The translations under genes and the position numbers were made by a program. 12,278 nucleotides of DNA from Elusimicrobia bacterium RIFOXYB2_FULL_49_7 (GTDB taxonomy: Bacteria; Fibrobacterota; OXYB2-FULL-49-7), in NCBI GenBank assembly GCA_001800515.1, contig MGVN01000054.1:1-12278 (forward strand). Reading direction: 5' to 3'. Below the pieces are notes generated by a model, which did no database searches, was not told where the DNA came from, and saw only the letters and a program-made list of their open reading frames with translations. How positions within the stretch are numbered: the stretch's first letter is position 1; each line of letters begins with the position of its first letter. This document shows positions 6,473-12,278 of this stretch, piece after piece.

Positions 6473-7591
6473 TTAAAAAGCTAAAGATAGTTGAGGTGCT
6501 AAAGTGTTGCTAATTTCAGCTTTTTGTTTCTCAAGATTATTATTGTTTAAAGAACCGACAATGTCATATGAAGCCGTTGTATTGTTTGAAGCAGTTTTTA
6601 TTTCGATAACCTTGTAGAGTTGAATCAGAGATTCTTGGCGTGTCATCACAGAAAAGCCATGGTTTTCATTAAAGTGCTTTAACGGACCTTTTTCAGTGGT
6701 ATATGTTTTTATAAAATCATTATGAGCGTTAATTCTATTTGACAGCAGATTGTTTGCTACTGGTAAGAAAGATTTAATTTGTTCGGTAATAAAAGGTGCG
6801 AATGATGCATTGATTTCTATACCAATGCTGTTTCGTCCTGATGCGATGCAGGCCAGCGCAGTCGTACCGGTTCCTATGAAGGGGTCTAATACCACGTCAT
6901 TATATAAAGAGTACATATTGACTAATCTATAAGCCAGCTCAATAGGAAAGGCAGCGCTACGGTTGCGTAAATCAGATTGATTAAGTCCCTGAGATGCTCC
7001 CTTAAAGTCCCAAACATCAGAGAACCACTTGTTTCTTTCTTCCCAAAAAAAGGAACTTCTCATCCGAGCTGACTTTTCAGATTCTGTTTTGAACTCTCGT
7101 TTAGAACCTTTGCGAAAAATTAGGACATACTCATGCTCCAATGTTACATAAGCCCCGCCGGGCAACATGCCGGAACCCATAAATTTGTTGGGTGCATTGG
7201 TTTGTTTTCGCCATAAGATTACCGGAAGAGTATCAAAACCAATTTTTCTACAGGCATCAATAATACGAGCGTGATTTGGATAGAGCTGAAATCGTTCACC
7301 GATAGTACGGGTGGCATCGCCGATATTAATACACGCAAAGGAGCCCGGTCTAAGAACACGAAAGAGTTCTTGCCAAACAAGGTCTAAATTTCGATGCATG
7401 GATTCAAATGCAACATTGCCATCAAGAGAAATAAGGGCGGAATGGGTTTCGGGAGAAATAGATGAAAACAGATTATCCCACATTTCAACCATGGGGTAGG
7501 GGGGGGAGGTTATAACTAAATCGACAGATTCGTTTGATAATTCTGATAAATTGCGCGAATCGGCAATTAATGTCTTATGTGTCGTATTCAT
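6473..7591 (-). CDS. Type II DNA methyltransferase, TSPPY class (probably N4-cytosine)
   Basis: A 372-aa S-adenosylmethionine-dependent DNA methyltransferase. The catalytic motif IV 'TSPPYP' (28-33) precedes the AdoMet-binding motif I 'DPFIGTGTT' (236-244), the order of beta-class enzymes. S-P-P-Y is typical of N4-cytosine methylation, whereas D/N-P-P-Y is typical of N6-adenine. 'ELFRVLRPGSFACINIGD' is the usual strand and helix after motif IV. The last ~95 residues have no motif I recognise. Start: M at 7591 begins just before the family's usual N-terminus and lies 10 bases after the endonuclease stop, but has no good ribosome binding site. An ATG at 7639 or TTG at 7642 would overlap the endonuclease end. 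It should protect host DNA from the partner endonuclease. The gene is clearly A+T-richer than its flanks, a sign of transfer. Confidence 0.9.
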   Translation of the reverse strand: MNTTHKTLIADSRNLSELSNESVDLVITSPPYPMVEMWDNLFSSISPETHSALISLDGNVAFESMHRNLDLVWQELFRVLRPGSFACINIGDATRTIGERFQLYPNHARIIDACRKIGFDTLPVILWRKQTNAPNKFMGSGMLPGGAYVTLEHEYVLIFRKGSKREFKTESEKSARMRSSFFWEERNKWFSDVWDFKGASQGLNQSDLRNRSAAFPIELAYRLVNMYSLYNDVVLDPFIGTGTTALACIASGRNSIGIEINASFAPFITEQIKSFLPVANNLLSNRINAHNDFIKTYTTEKGPLKHFNENHGFSVMTRQESLIQLYKVIEIKTASNNTTASYDIVGSLNNNNLEKQKAEISNTLAPQLSLAF

Positions 7592-7601
7592 AACTGAGAT
7601 G

Positions 7602-8234
7602 TCATTGTGATAATCGTTTAATCTCTGCTTGTATTTCATCAATCACTTCAAGATTGTGAATACGTTTTAGTTTTCCGTCTTTAATTGAAAATATATAGAA
7701 AACCTTGCCGCCATACTTTGCAGTGAATAGTCCATGTGTTTTTTTCTGAATGCCGCGTTCTTTAAAGATTTGAGGGATATGAGAGACATTGCTGCAAGGC
7801 TTTATTTGAAGTCCAATATGCTTATCGTTGATTTTTATAAAGAAATCTATATTAAAAAGGCGATCCCATTTGTCTGGTGCGGGTTCAATTTGAACACCAA
7901 GTAGGTCTTCGAGTTGTCCGTAAACAGTCTTAATTTCTGTTGTGTAGCCATCATAAGTTCGATTAATGACTACTTCAAACATGTAATTAACGCACTCCTC
8001 TTCTGTTAAGAAGTCGACTTCCGAGGAAATGACCTCGGTAATTTTAATAAATAACTTCCTTCCAAGCTCTTCGAGATGTGATTTTGGTTTAACATTCTTG
8101 AAATAATATTTTTCCCAATCCTTAATTGTTCTTGGATTGCATTTACGAATTTCTTCGGAAACCGCTCCAACATTACGCTTGAAATTGAGCTGAAAACGAT
8201 TCATCGCGCTATTTAAAATCCATTCCTTAGCCAT
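7602..8234 (-). CDS. Type II restriction endonuclease, MjaI family (likely)
   Basis: A 210-aa protein that I recognise by overall pattern as an MjaI-family type II restriction enzyme: 'EWILNSAMNRFQLNFKRNVGAVSEEIRKC', 'DWEKYYFKN', 'HLEELGRKLFIKITEVI', 'INRTYDGYTTEIKTVYGQL', 'IEPAPDKWDRLFNIDFFIKINDKHIGLQIKP'. The last stretch fits a PD-(D/E)XK nuclease core with D130 and Q143-x-K145, a QxK variant of ExK, with E100 a possible further acidic ligand. MjaI itself cuts at CTAG, and its partner is an N4-cytosine methyltransferase, as found here. The ATG at 8234 is chosen over an upstream TTG (8258) because AAGGA lies five bases before it and the family fold begins there. It is transcribed before the methyltransferase gene. 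Recognition site is inferred from family only. Confidence 0.85.
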   Translation of the reverse strand: MAKEWILNSAMNRFQLNFKRNVGAVSEEIRKCNPRTIKDWEKYYFKNVKPKSHLEELGRKLFIKITEVISSEVDFLTEEECVNYMFEVVINRTYDGYTTEIKTVYGQLEDLLGVQIEPAPDKWDRLFNIDFFIKINDKHIGLQIKPCSNVSHIPQIFKERGIQKKTHGLFTAKYGGKVFYIFSIKDGKLKRIHNLEVIDEIQAEIKRLSQ

Positions 8235-8279
8235 TGAGTTCCTTTTTTGTTGGCACAAGTACTATAAGGACGTAGTGGT

Positions 8280-8307
8280 AAAATAGCATTTTTAGTCCGC
8301 TGTCCAA
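8280..8307 (-). promoter_or_regulatory. Candidate promoter of the restriction-modification operon (extended -10)
   Basis: Read on the - strand, TTGGAC (8307-8302) is followed after 16 bases by TATTTT (8285-8280). The latter is preceded by TGC, giving an extended -10 (TGnTATTTT). Transcription would start near 8273, leaving a ~40-base leader before the endonuclease ATG. A direct repeat of TAAAATA (+ strand 8279-8285 and 8313-8319, 34 bases apart) overlaps the -10 and flanks the -35, a possible site for a regulator. Consensus matching only. Confidence 0.4.
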
Positions 8308-8354
8308 TAGGCTAAAATACTACATTTGATTGTCTTTTGTTTAATTGCCAATGG

Positions 8355-8384
8355 TTGACATCGGTAATGGCGTATACGCATATT
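8355..8384 (+). promoter_or_regulatory. Candidate recG promoter
   Basis: A perfect -35 hexamer TTGACA (8355-8360) and CATATT (8379-8384) are separated by 18 bases. The predicted transcription start is about 8391, next to the recG ATG at 8392, so the message would be leaderless or nearly so. That agrees with the absence of any Shine-Dalgarno sequence. The -10 lies inside the palindrome described separately. Confidence 0.4.
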
Positions 8385-8390
8385 ACCAAT
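8360..8390. repeat. Nested palindrome overlapping the recG promoter and abutting its start codon
   Basis: Outer arms ATCGGTAAT (8360-8368) and ATTACCAAT (8382-8390) are complementary at 8 of 9 positions. They enclose a perfect 10-base palindrome GCGTATACGC (8370-8379), set off-centre by half a base. The recG ATG follows after one base. It could be an operator for a dimeric regulator or, if transcription begins further upstream, an RNA hairpin that blocks the start codon. Confidence 0.7.
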
Positions 8391-8391
8391 C

Positions 8392-10488
8392 ATGAAAACA
8401 ACCTTAAAAGATCCCCTTTTATTGGATGCTTCTGTGGATGCCTTGTCCGGTATCGGCAATCGCCGGTCCGCGGCTTTTCACGAACTCAACATCCGAACCG
8501 TTTGGGATCTGCTCAATTTCCTGCCGCGCACCTACCTGAACCGACGTCATATCGTTCCCATCCGTGAGCTTCAGGAGGGGGCTTTTGCCTCCGTGGTAGG
8601 TCGTATCGGACGTTCACAGCTCATTCCTCGAAAACGTTTTTCCATTGAGCTGGAGGATGACAGCGGTTCTCTGCTTCTGGTTTGGTTTGGACGCGTTGAC
8701 TATATGAAAGGTAAATTTCCGGAAGGGGAACGGCTCAATGTGTGGGGTAAAGTCGGTTTTTTTCGGGACTCGCCTCAATTGGTGCATCCGGAGTATCGTT
8801 TGTTGAGTGGAGATGACATTCCGGAAAAAGGGATTTTTCCAATTTATACCCGGCCCGAGGAGTTGAAGGAAGCCGCTATTGACAGCAAGATCGTTCGCGC
8901 GGCGGTTAGGGATGCCCTGGAACGAACCCGTGAACATTATCCGGAGGCGTTGCCCTCCTGGGTCTTAAAGAAGCGGGCTTGGCCGGCGTTGAAGACCGTT
9001 TATCGGGAGCTCCATTTTCCATCGGGTGAAGATTTGTCCGCTCTTCCCAGTTATTATAACCGATTGAAATATGAAGAGGCTTTTCATCTCTGCTTGAAGA
9101 TGGAGCGGCTACAACGGGCCCATGAGGAGGCGGGCATTGTTTTTCACGCAGGTGAACGACTGAAAAAGCAGGTATTGCTCAATACCGGTTTTAATCTGAC
9201 AACCGCCCAAGCGCGCGTGCAAAAAGAGATTGAGGGAGATCTTTGTTCCGCAAAACGGATGAATCGATTGCTTCAGGGTGACGTCGGTTCCGGTAAGACG
9301 GTGATCTGTGCTCTGGCTGCCGCGTTGGTTGTTGAAAACGGATATCAGGCGGCATTCATGGCACCGACCGAAATTTTGGCACGTCAGCATTATCGGGAGT
9401 GGTGTCGTTTGTTTGCCGGATCGGACGTGCGGATTGAATTGTTCACCGGAAGCCAACGCGCTGCGGACCGGGCGGTGTTGGAGGAGGCTTTAGCGGAGGG
9501 CCGAATTCAATTGGCTGTCGGGACCCACGCGTTGTTCAGCGAATCCACCCGCTTCCGGCGGCTGGGGCTTCTCATGGTGGACGAACAACACCGTTTCGGT
9601 GTGGCTCAACGTTTGGCGCTGAAGCAGAAAGGGGAGCGCCCGGACATGCTGGTTGTGAGTGCCACTCCGATTCCCCGGACATTGGCATTGACCCTATTCG
9701 GCGATCTCCGCTTGTCCGTGATTGACGAATTACCGCCGGGTCGGATACCGGTAAAAAGTTTCCGTGTGACCGAGCCGAAACGGCGGGAGATGAACGAATT
9801 TATCCGTAAACGGATTATATCAGGGGGGCGAGTCTTTTTTATTTTGCCCTTGGTGGAGGAGAGTGAAAAGCAACAGGAGGTGCTCTCTGTGAAGGGGATG
9901 GCCGACAGGCTGAAACAGGAGGTGTATCCTGAATTCGGGGTGGGTTTGCTGCATGGAGGATTGCCCTCTGAGGAGAAAGAGGCGGCAATGGAAGCCTTTC
10001 GCAACGGCACCACACCGGTTCTCTGTGCCACCACGGTGGTGGAGGTGGGGGTTGATGTGCCCGAAGCGGACATCATGGTCATCGAACATCCGGAGCGGTT
10101 CGGCTTGGCCCAGCTTCACCAGTTGCGCGGCCGTATCGGTCGGGGCAAACGGGAATCTTTTTGCTTCCTTTTAATCGGCCCCACCTGTCCGGAAGAGGCG
10201 TATGAACGTCTCGGTCGTTTTACCGAAACCTCGGACGGTTTTCGGATTGCGGAGATGGATTTCGAGTGGCGTGGACCCGGGGAATTGTCCGGTATGCGGC
10301 AGGCCGGTTTTCCGGAATTCCGTTTTTTGAATCTGCTGAAAGATCGTGCTTTGCTGGAAATGGCGCGTGAGGACGCCCAAGAACATGAGGATGATCCGGA
10401 ACGGACCCCTGCCGAGGAAGCGAAACGGATGGACGAGGCTCTGGCGCGTTTCAGTCATCTTTCAGAGCGAGTTTTAATGACCGGCTAA
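8392..10488 (+). CDS. recG: ATP-dependent DNA helicase RecG
   Basis: A 698-aa superfamily 2 helicase, the usual RecG length. It remodels stalled replication forks and branched recombination intermediates. In order: the N-terminal wedge/OB region ('LSGIGNRRSAAFHELNIRTVWDLLNFLPRTYLNR', then a beta-rich part to ~140), the Q/I motif region ('TTAQARVQKEI'), Walker A 'GDVGSGKT' (296-303), 'APTEILARQH', the Walker B box 'DEQHRFG' (from 397), motif III 'SATPIPRT' (423-430), 'GLLHGGL', 'ATTVVEVGVDVPEADIMVIEHPERFGLAQLHQ', and motif VI 'QLRGRIGR' (577-584). A C-terminal RecG region follows ('TSDGFRIAEMDFEWRGPGELSG', the TRG-type translocation element). The ATG at 8392 matches RecG N-termini but has no Shine-Dalgarno. 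It is separated from its upstream + strand neighbour by the restriction-modification cassette. Confidence 0.98.
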   Translation: MKTTLKDPLLLDASVDALSGIGNRRSAAFHELNIRTVWDLLNFLPRTYLNRRHIVPIRELQEGAFASVVGRIGRSQLIPRKRFSIELEDDSGSLLLVWFGRVDYMKGKFPEGERLNVWGKVGFFRDSPQLVHPEYRLLSGDDIPEKGIFPIYTRPEELKEAAIDSKIVRAAVRDALERTREHYPEALPSWVLKKRAWPALKTVYRELHFPSGEDLSALPSYYNRLKYEEAFHLCLKMERLQRAHEEAGIVFHAGERLKKQVLLNTGFNLTTAQARVQKEIEGDLCSAKRMNRLLQGDVGSGKTVICALAAALVVENGYQAAFMAPTEILARQHYREWCRLFAGSDVRIELFTGSQRAADRAVLEEALAEGRIQLAVGTHALFSESTRFRRLGLLMVDEQHRFGVAQRLALKQKGERPDMLVVSATPIPRTLALTLFGDLRLSVIDELPPGRIPVKSFRVTEPKRREMNEFIRKRIISGGRVFFILPLVEESEKQQEVLSVKGMADRLKQEVYPEFGVGLLHGGLPSEEKEAAMEAFRNGTTPVLCATTVVEVGVDVPEADIMVIEHPERFGLAQLHQLRGRIGRGKRESFCFLLIGPTCPEEAYERLGRFTETSDGFRIAEMDFEWRGPGELSGMRQAGFPEFRFLNLLKDRALLEMAREDAQEHEDDPERTPAEEAKRMDEALARFSHLSERVLMTG

Positions 10489-10521
10489 GAGGTGTCTTCC
10501 GATAGCCTGCTGAGATTTCTC

Positions 10522-10550
10522 TTGAAAAAATCAGGTTCTGATGCTTAAAT
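10522..10550 (+). promoter_or_regulatory. Candidate promoter for the nucleotidyltransferase-like gene cluster
   Basis: TTGAAA (10522-10527) and TTAAAT (10545-10550) are 17 bases apart, and the -10 is preceded by TGC (extended -10 form). Transcription would begin near 10557, 25 bases before the ATG at 10582. The 93-base gap after recG has no clear terminator hairpin, so read-through from recG is also possible. CAGGCTAT occurs at 10576 and 10604, with its complement ATAGCCTG at 10502, which could be chance. Confidence 0.4.
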
Positions 10551-10581
10551 TTTCTTAACCTTTACTTCTGGAACCCAGGCT

Positions 10582-11568
10582 ATGGTCAGTGTTGTTGTCA
10601 TGGCAGGCTATCAGTCCTCGGAAATCGAGGATTATAAACGCCAACTTAAGTATTACCACGAAAAATATACTGAAAAAGGCTACAAAGCGCTCAAAGAATT
10701 CAAAGTTCGGGAAAACGGCCGGCTGGTGAAGCGGCCGCTGATAGAATTTATTTTAAGAAAAGTCGACGATATCTTCGATGTGCGGGATGTGGTGGTGGTG
10801 GGCGATAAGGCGCGTTTGGAAGAAAAACTGGGGGATCAGTTGACCGGTTCCAAGAAGAAATATCGTTTGATTGACCAGAATGAACCCCTGACCGAGGAGT
10901 TGATTCAAGCCTTTCGGTTGGACCCGAAACGTGTGGCCTATAATTCGATTTGCGGGAATACCATTAAAGGGTATGCGGCTACGGAAGCTTACGAACGTGG
11001 TGAACACGCCCTCTTTTTGGCCGCAGATTCACCCAAAACCCAGAAAAACACGATAGACGAATTTATTACGACCGCGTCCGATCTGGCGGTTAAGGAAAAT
11101 GCGGCGCTGATCTATCCGCTTGTCAGTATGCGGGAGCTGCCGAAATGGCGCAAATGCTTTCATCGGAAATATCTTTTTTTGGTGAATGATACGTCGTTTA
11201 AATTTGATAACAGCTTCACCACCTGGATAACGAAGCGGGAGGGTTTCCGTATCTCTTCCATGGTATATGCCAATCCGCTACGGATTAATATGAATATCAT
11301 CAATGATTTATATTCCATGCGCAAGATGGTGAGCAGTGAAGTGCGGAAGCGTATTCGCCGCCTCCTGGAAAAGACCGGGCATATGGATTTATGGCAAAAA
11401 TATCTCGTTGAAAAGAAACTGACGATATCCGAAACGGAAAAGACGGTAGGGGCTCTTCTTGAATGTGCCGTGAAGGCGTTACCCATCCGTGATATGGGTT
11501 CCACGTATGATTATGATGGCACGGCGTCGGAAGAGGACGCAATTACGAAAATCCTTCAGGAGGAATAG
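10582..11568 (+). CDS. Nucleotidyltransferase-fold (MobA/GT-A-like) protein with an altered signature loop
   Basis: A 328-aa soluble protein whose start 'MVSVVVMAG' and later 'KRPLIEFILRKVDDIFDVRDVVVVGD' follow the layout of NTP transferases: first strand and loop, then 'KPLIe..l..l....d.ivvV'. 'HALFLAADSPKTQ' (D149) matches the metal-binding 'GD.P' position, and 'STYDYDGTASEEDAI' near the end matches the family's closing 'fDiDtpeD'. In place of the usual short G-x-G-x-R-M nucleotide-binding loop there is a longer lysine/tyrosine-rich insert (residues ~10-38), so ordinary NTP binding may be lost or changed. The substrate is unknown. Residues ~180-310 are mostly helical. The ATG at 10582 has only a weak AGG nearby, and the one at 10600 would remove the first strand. 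The next gene starts one base after its stop. Confidence 0.65.
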   Translation: MVSVVVMAGYQSSEIEDYKRQLKYYHEKYTEKGYKALKEFKVRENGRLVKRPLIEFILRKVDDIFDVRDVVVVGDKARLEEKLGDQLTGSKKKYRLIDQNEPLTEELIQAFRLDPKRVAYNSICGNTIKGYAATEAYERGEHALFLAADSPKTQKNTIDEFITTASDLAVKENAALIYPLVSMRELPKWRKCFHRKYLFLVNDTSFKFDNSFTTWITKREGFRISSMVYANPLRINMNIINDLYSMRKMVSSEVRKRIRRLLEKTGHMDLWQKYLVEKKLTISETEKTVGALLECAVKALPIRDMGSTYDYDGTASEEDAITKILQEE

Positions 11569-11569
11569 T

Positions 11570-11794
11570 ATGACCTATGAATTTCAATGCCAGGCGTGCG
11601 GCCGCTTTTTTGAAACGGAAAAGCGGATGACCGATAATTCGAACGAGCCCTGCCCTGTCTGCGGGAAAGAGAGTCTTCGCGTCATCACAGGGGGCGCCGG
11701 ATTTCTGGCGGGCGGTAAATCAAAAACCCCATGCGATACGATGGGTACGTGTCCCGGTTCCTGTGCCATGGCGGGTCGTTGCGGTGCCGCATGA
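11570..11794 (+). CDS. FmdB-family zinc ribbon protein
   Basis: A 74-aa protein starting 'MTYEFQCQACGRFFE', the hallmark of FmdB-type putative regulatory zinc ribbons (m..YeY.C..Cg..fe). Four cysteines form the ribbon: C7/C10 and C28/C31 ('CPVCGKE'). The glycine-rich middle 'ITGGAGFLAGG' is typical of the family. Unusually, the tail holds four more cysteines, C55, C61, C65 and C71, perhaps a second metal site. AGGAGG overlaps the end of the preceding gene and lies just upstream of the ATG, and the stop overlaps the next start (ATGA). FmdB proteins have no firmly established general role; the name comes from a gene near a formamidase/amidase operon. Confidence 0.9.
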   Translation: MTYEFQCQACGRFFETEKRMTDNSNEPCPVCGKESLRVITGGAGFLAGGKSKTPCDTMGTCPGSCAMAGRCGAA

Positions 11795-12278
11795 AGAAGC
11801 CCAAGATGCCTCTTTCCCGTATCAAGGTGCCGAAGCTGAAATCACGGCACATGCACATCGGCAATGAAGGATTGTTGAAACGGTCCTGGCCCGTGGCGCC
11901 GAGCGAATTCTTCCGGATTTATGCGGATGAACCGCTCCGCCTCGATGTGGAGTTTGCGCAGGAAATGACTTCTCCCAAAGTTTTTTTGTATACCAATCTA
12001 TTATGTAAAGAAGGGGAATGGGGGGGGATTGAATTCGAACGTCTCGATTCCCATTCCTTTGCCCTTTCCGCAAAACCGGTCCGTTGCGGTCTGTTTCTGT
12101 TCAAACTGAAATATTCTTCGGATAACGGGCAAAATTGGTTCTGGGATCGCACGCCGTTTACCAAGCTGATTGTGGACCCTTCCTCTGCGCGCGATATCAG
12201 GCTTTACACTATGCTACCCACCACCTCGGGTCATATCGGGGAGTGGAAACGCTCCCTGGATGCCGTTGAGGCGATGGG
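11791..12278 (+). CDS. Probable alpha-glucan-active enzyme (GH13/debranching-like), N-terminal part only
   Basis: The frame is open from an ATG overlapping the upstream stop to the window edge, giving 162 complete codons. The first ~130 residues look like a beta-rich carbohydrate-binding or linker domain ('PSEFFRIYADEPLRLDVEFAQEM', 'CGLFLFKLKYSSDNGQNWFWDRTPFTKLIVDPS'). Then comes 'DIRLYTMLPTTSGHIGEWKRSLDAVEAM', which resembles the entry to an alpha-amylase-type barrel ('VDP..R....lp...G....W...L......G'), as in alpha-amylase-like and glycogen-debranching enzymes. The catalytic residues lie beyond the window, so activity cannot be assigned. Tight coupling to the FmdB and nucleotidyltransferase-like genes suggests one transcription unit. 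Confidence 0.6.
   Translation, partial: MKKPKMPLSRIKVPKLKSRHMHIGNEGLLKRSWPVAPSEFFRIYADEPLRLDVEFAQEMTSPKVFLYTNLLCKEGEWGGIEFERLDSHSFALSAKPVRCGLFLFKLKYSSDNGQNWFWDRTPFTKLIVDPSSARDIRLYTMLPTTSGHIGEWKRSLDAVEAM

Noticed and set aside
6450..8390. Target-site duplication or att-like repeats flanking the restriction cassette
   Set aside because: Only very short matches such as GCTAAA are shared between the two edges, so no insertion boundary can be supported.
8337..8567. Small + strand frame before recG
   Set aside because: It overlaps the recG start in another frame and carries no recognisable domain; the overlap region clearly codes for RecG.
10502..10611. CAGGCTAT at 10576 and 10604 with complement ATAGCCTG at 10502, as a possible attenuator
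   Set aside because: The arms are 66 bases apart, one copy is within the coding sequence, and no T-run follows; chance is the simplest explanation.

Overview
The window looks like a bacterial chromosome segment from a diderm (Gram-negative-type) organism. It encodes a lipoprotein with a parvulin-like foldase domain and TPR repeats, a protein with an export signal, and relatives of flagellar export proteins. The sequence alone does not let me assign a phylum. Most genes are on the + strand, at moderate to high G+C, and tightly packed with ATGA overlaps and gaps of a few bases. One block (about 6473-8330) is on the - strand and visibly richer in A+T.

Region 1 (1-2123): a FliK-like protein (its 5' end may lie outside the window), a small protein matching the cytoplasmic C-terminal domain of FlhB, and an exported protein that loosely resembles the CsgG/LpoB fold group. 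The first two form a FliK-like/FlhB-like pair with no other flagellar gene beside it.

Region 2 (2203-6447): a five-gene operon ending in a strong intrinsic terminator. It encodes an unrecognised 106-aa protein, an RsbW/SpoIIAB-type GHKL kinase-like protein, a protein that fuses a STAS domain to a second GHKL domain, a canonical STAS anti-anti-sigma protein with its phospho-acceptor serine, and a 745-aa lipoprotein with PpiC-like and TPR regions. This is a partner-switching module, but no sigma factor and no PP2C phosphatase is present in the window. The unusual fusion and the link to an envelope lipoprotein make it the best candidate here for an undescribed system.

Region 3 (6473-8330, - strand): a type II restriction-modification system. 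The endonuclease resembles the MjaI family and is followed by a TSPPY-type (probably N4-cytosine) DNA methyltransferase. It is probably a horizontally acquired cassette inserted between two + strand units. By eye the whole window holds only one CTAG tetranucleotide, which would fit an MjaI-like CTAG specificity, although CTAG is rare in many bacteria anyway.

Region 4 (8335-12278): recG, preceded by a striking nested palindrome that overlaps its probable promoter and lies directly before the start codon. Next comes a cluster with its own candidate promoter: a nucleotidyltransferase-fold protein with an altered signature loop, an FmdB-type zinc ribbon protein, and the N-terminal part of a probable alpha-glucan-active enzyme that runs off the window. 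No tRNA, rRNA, CRISPR array or insertion sequence was seen, and no gene-free stretch exceeds 160 bases.
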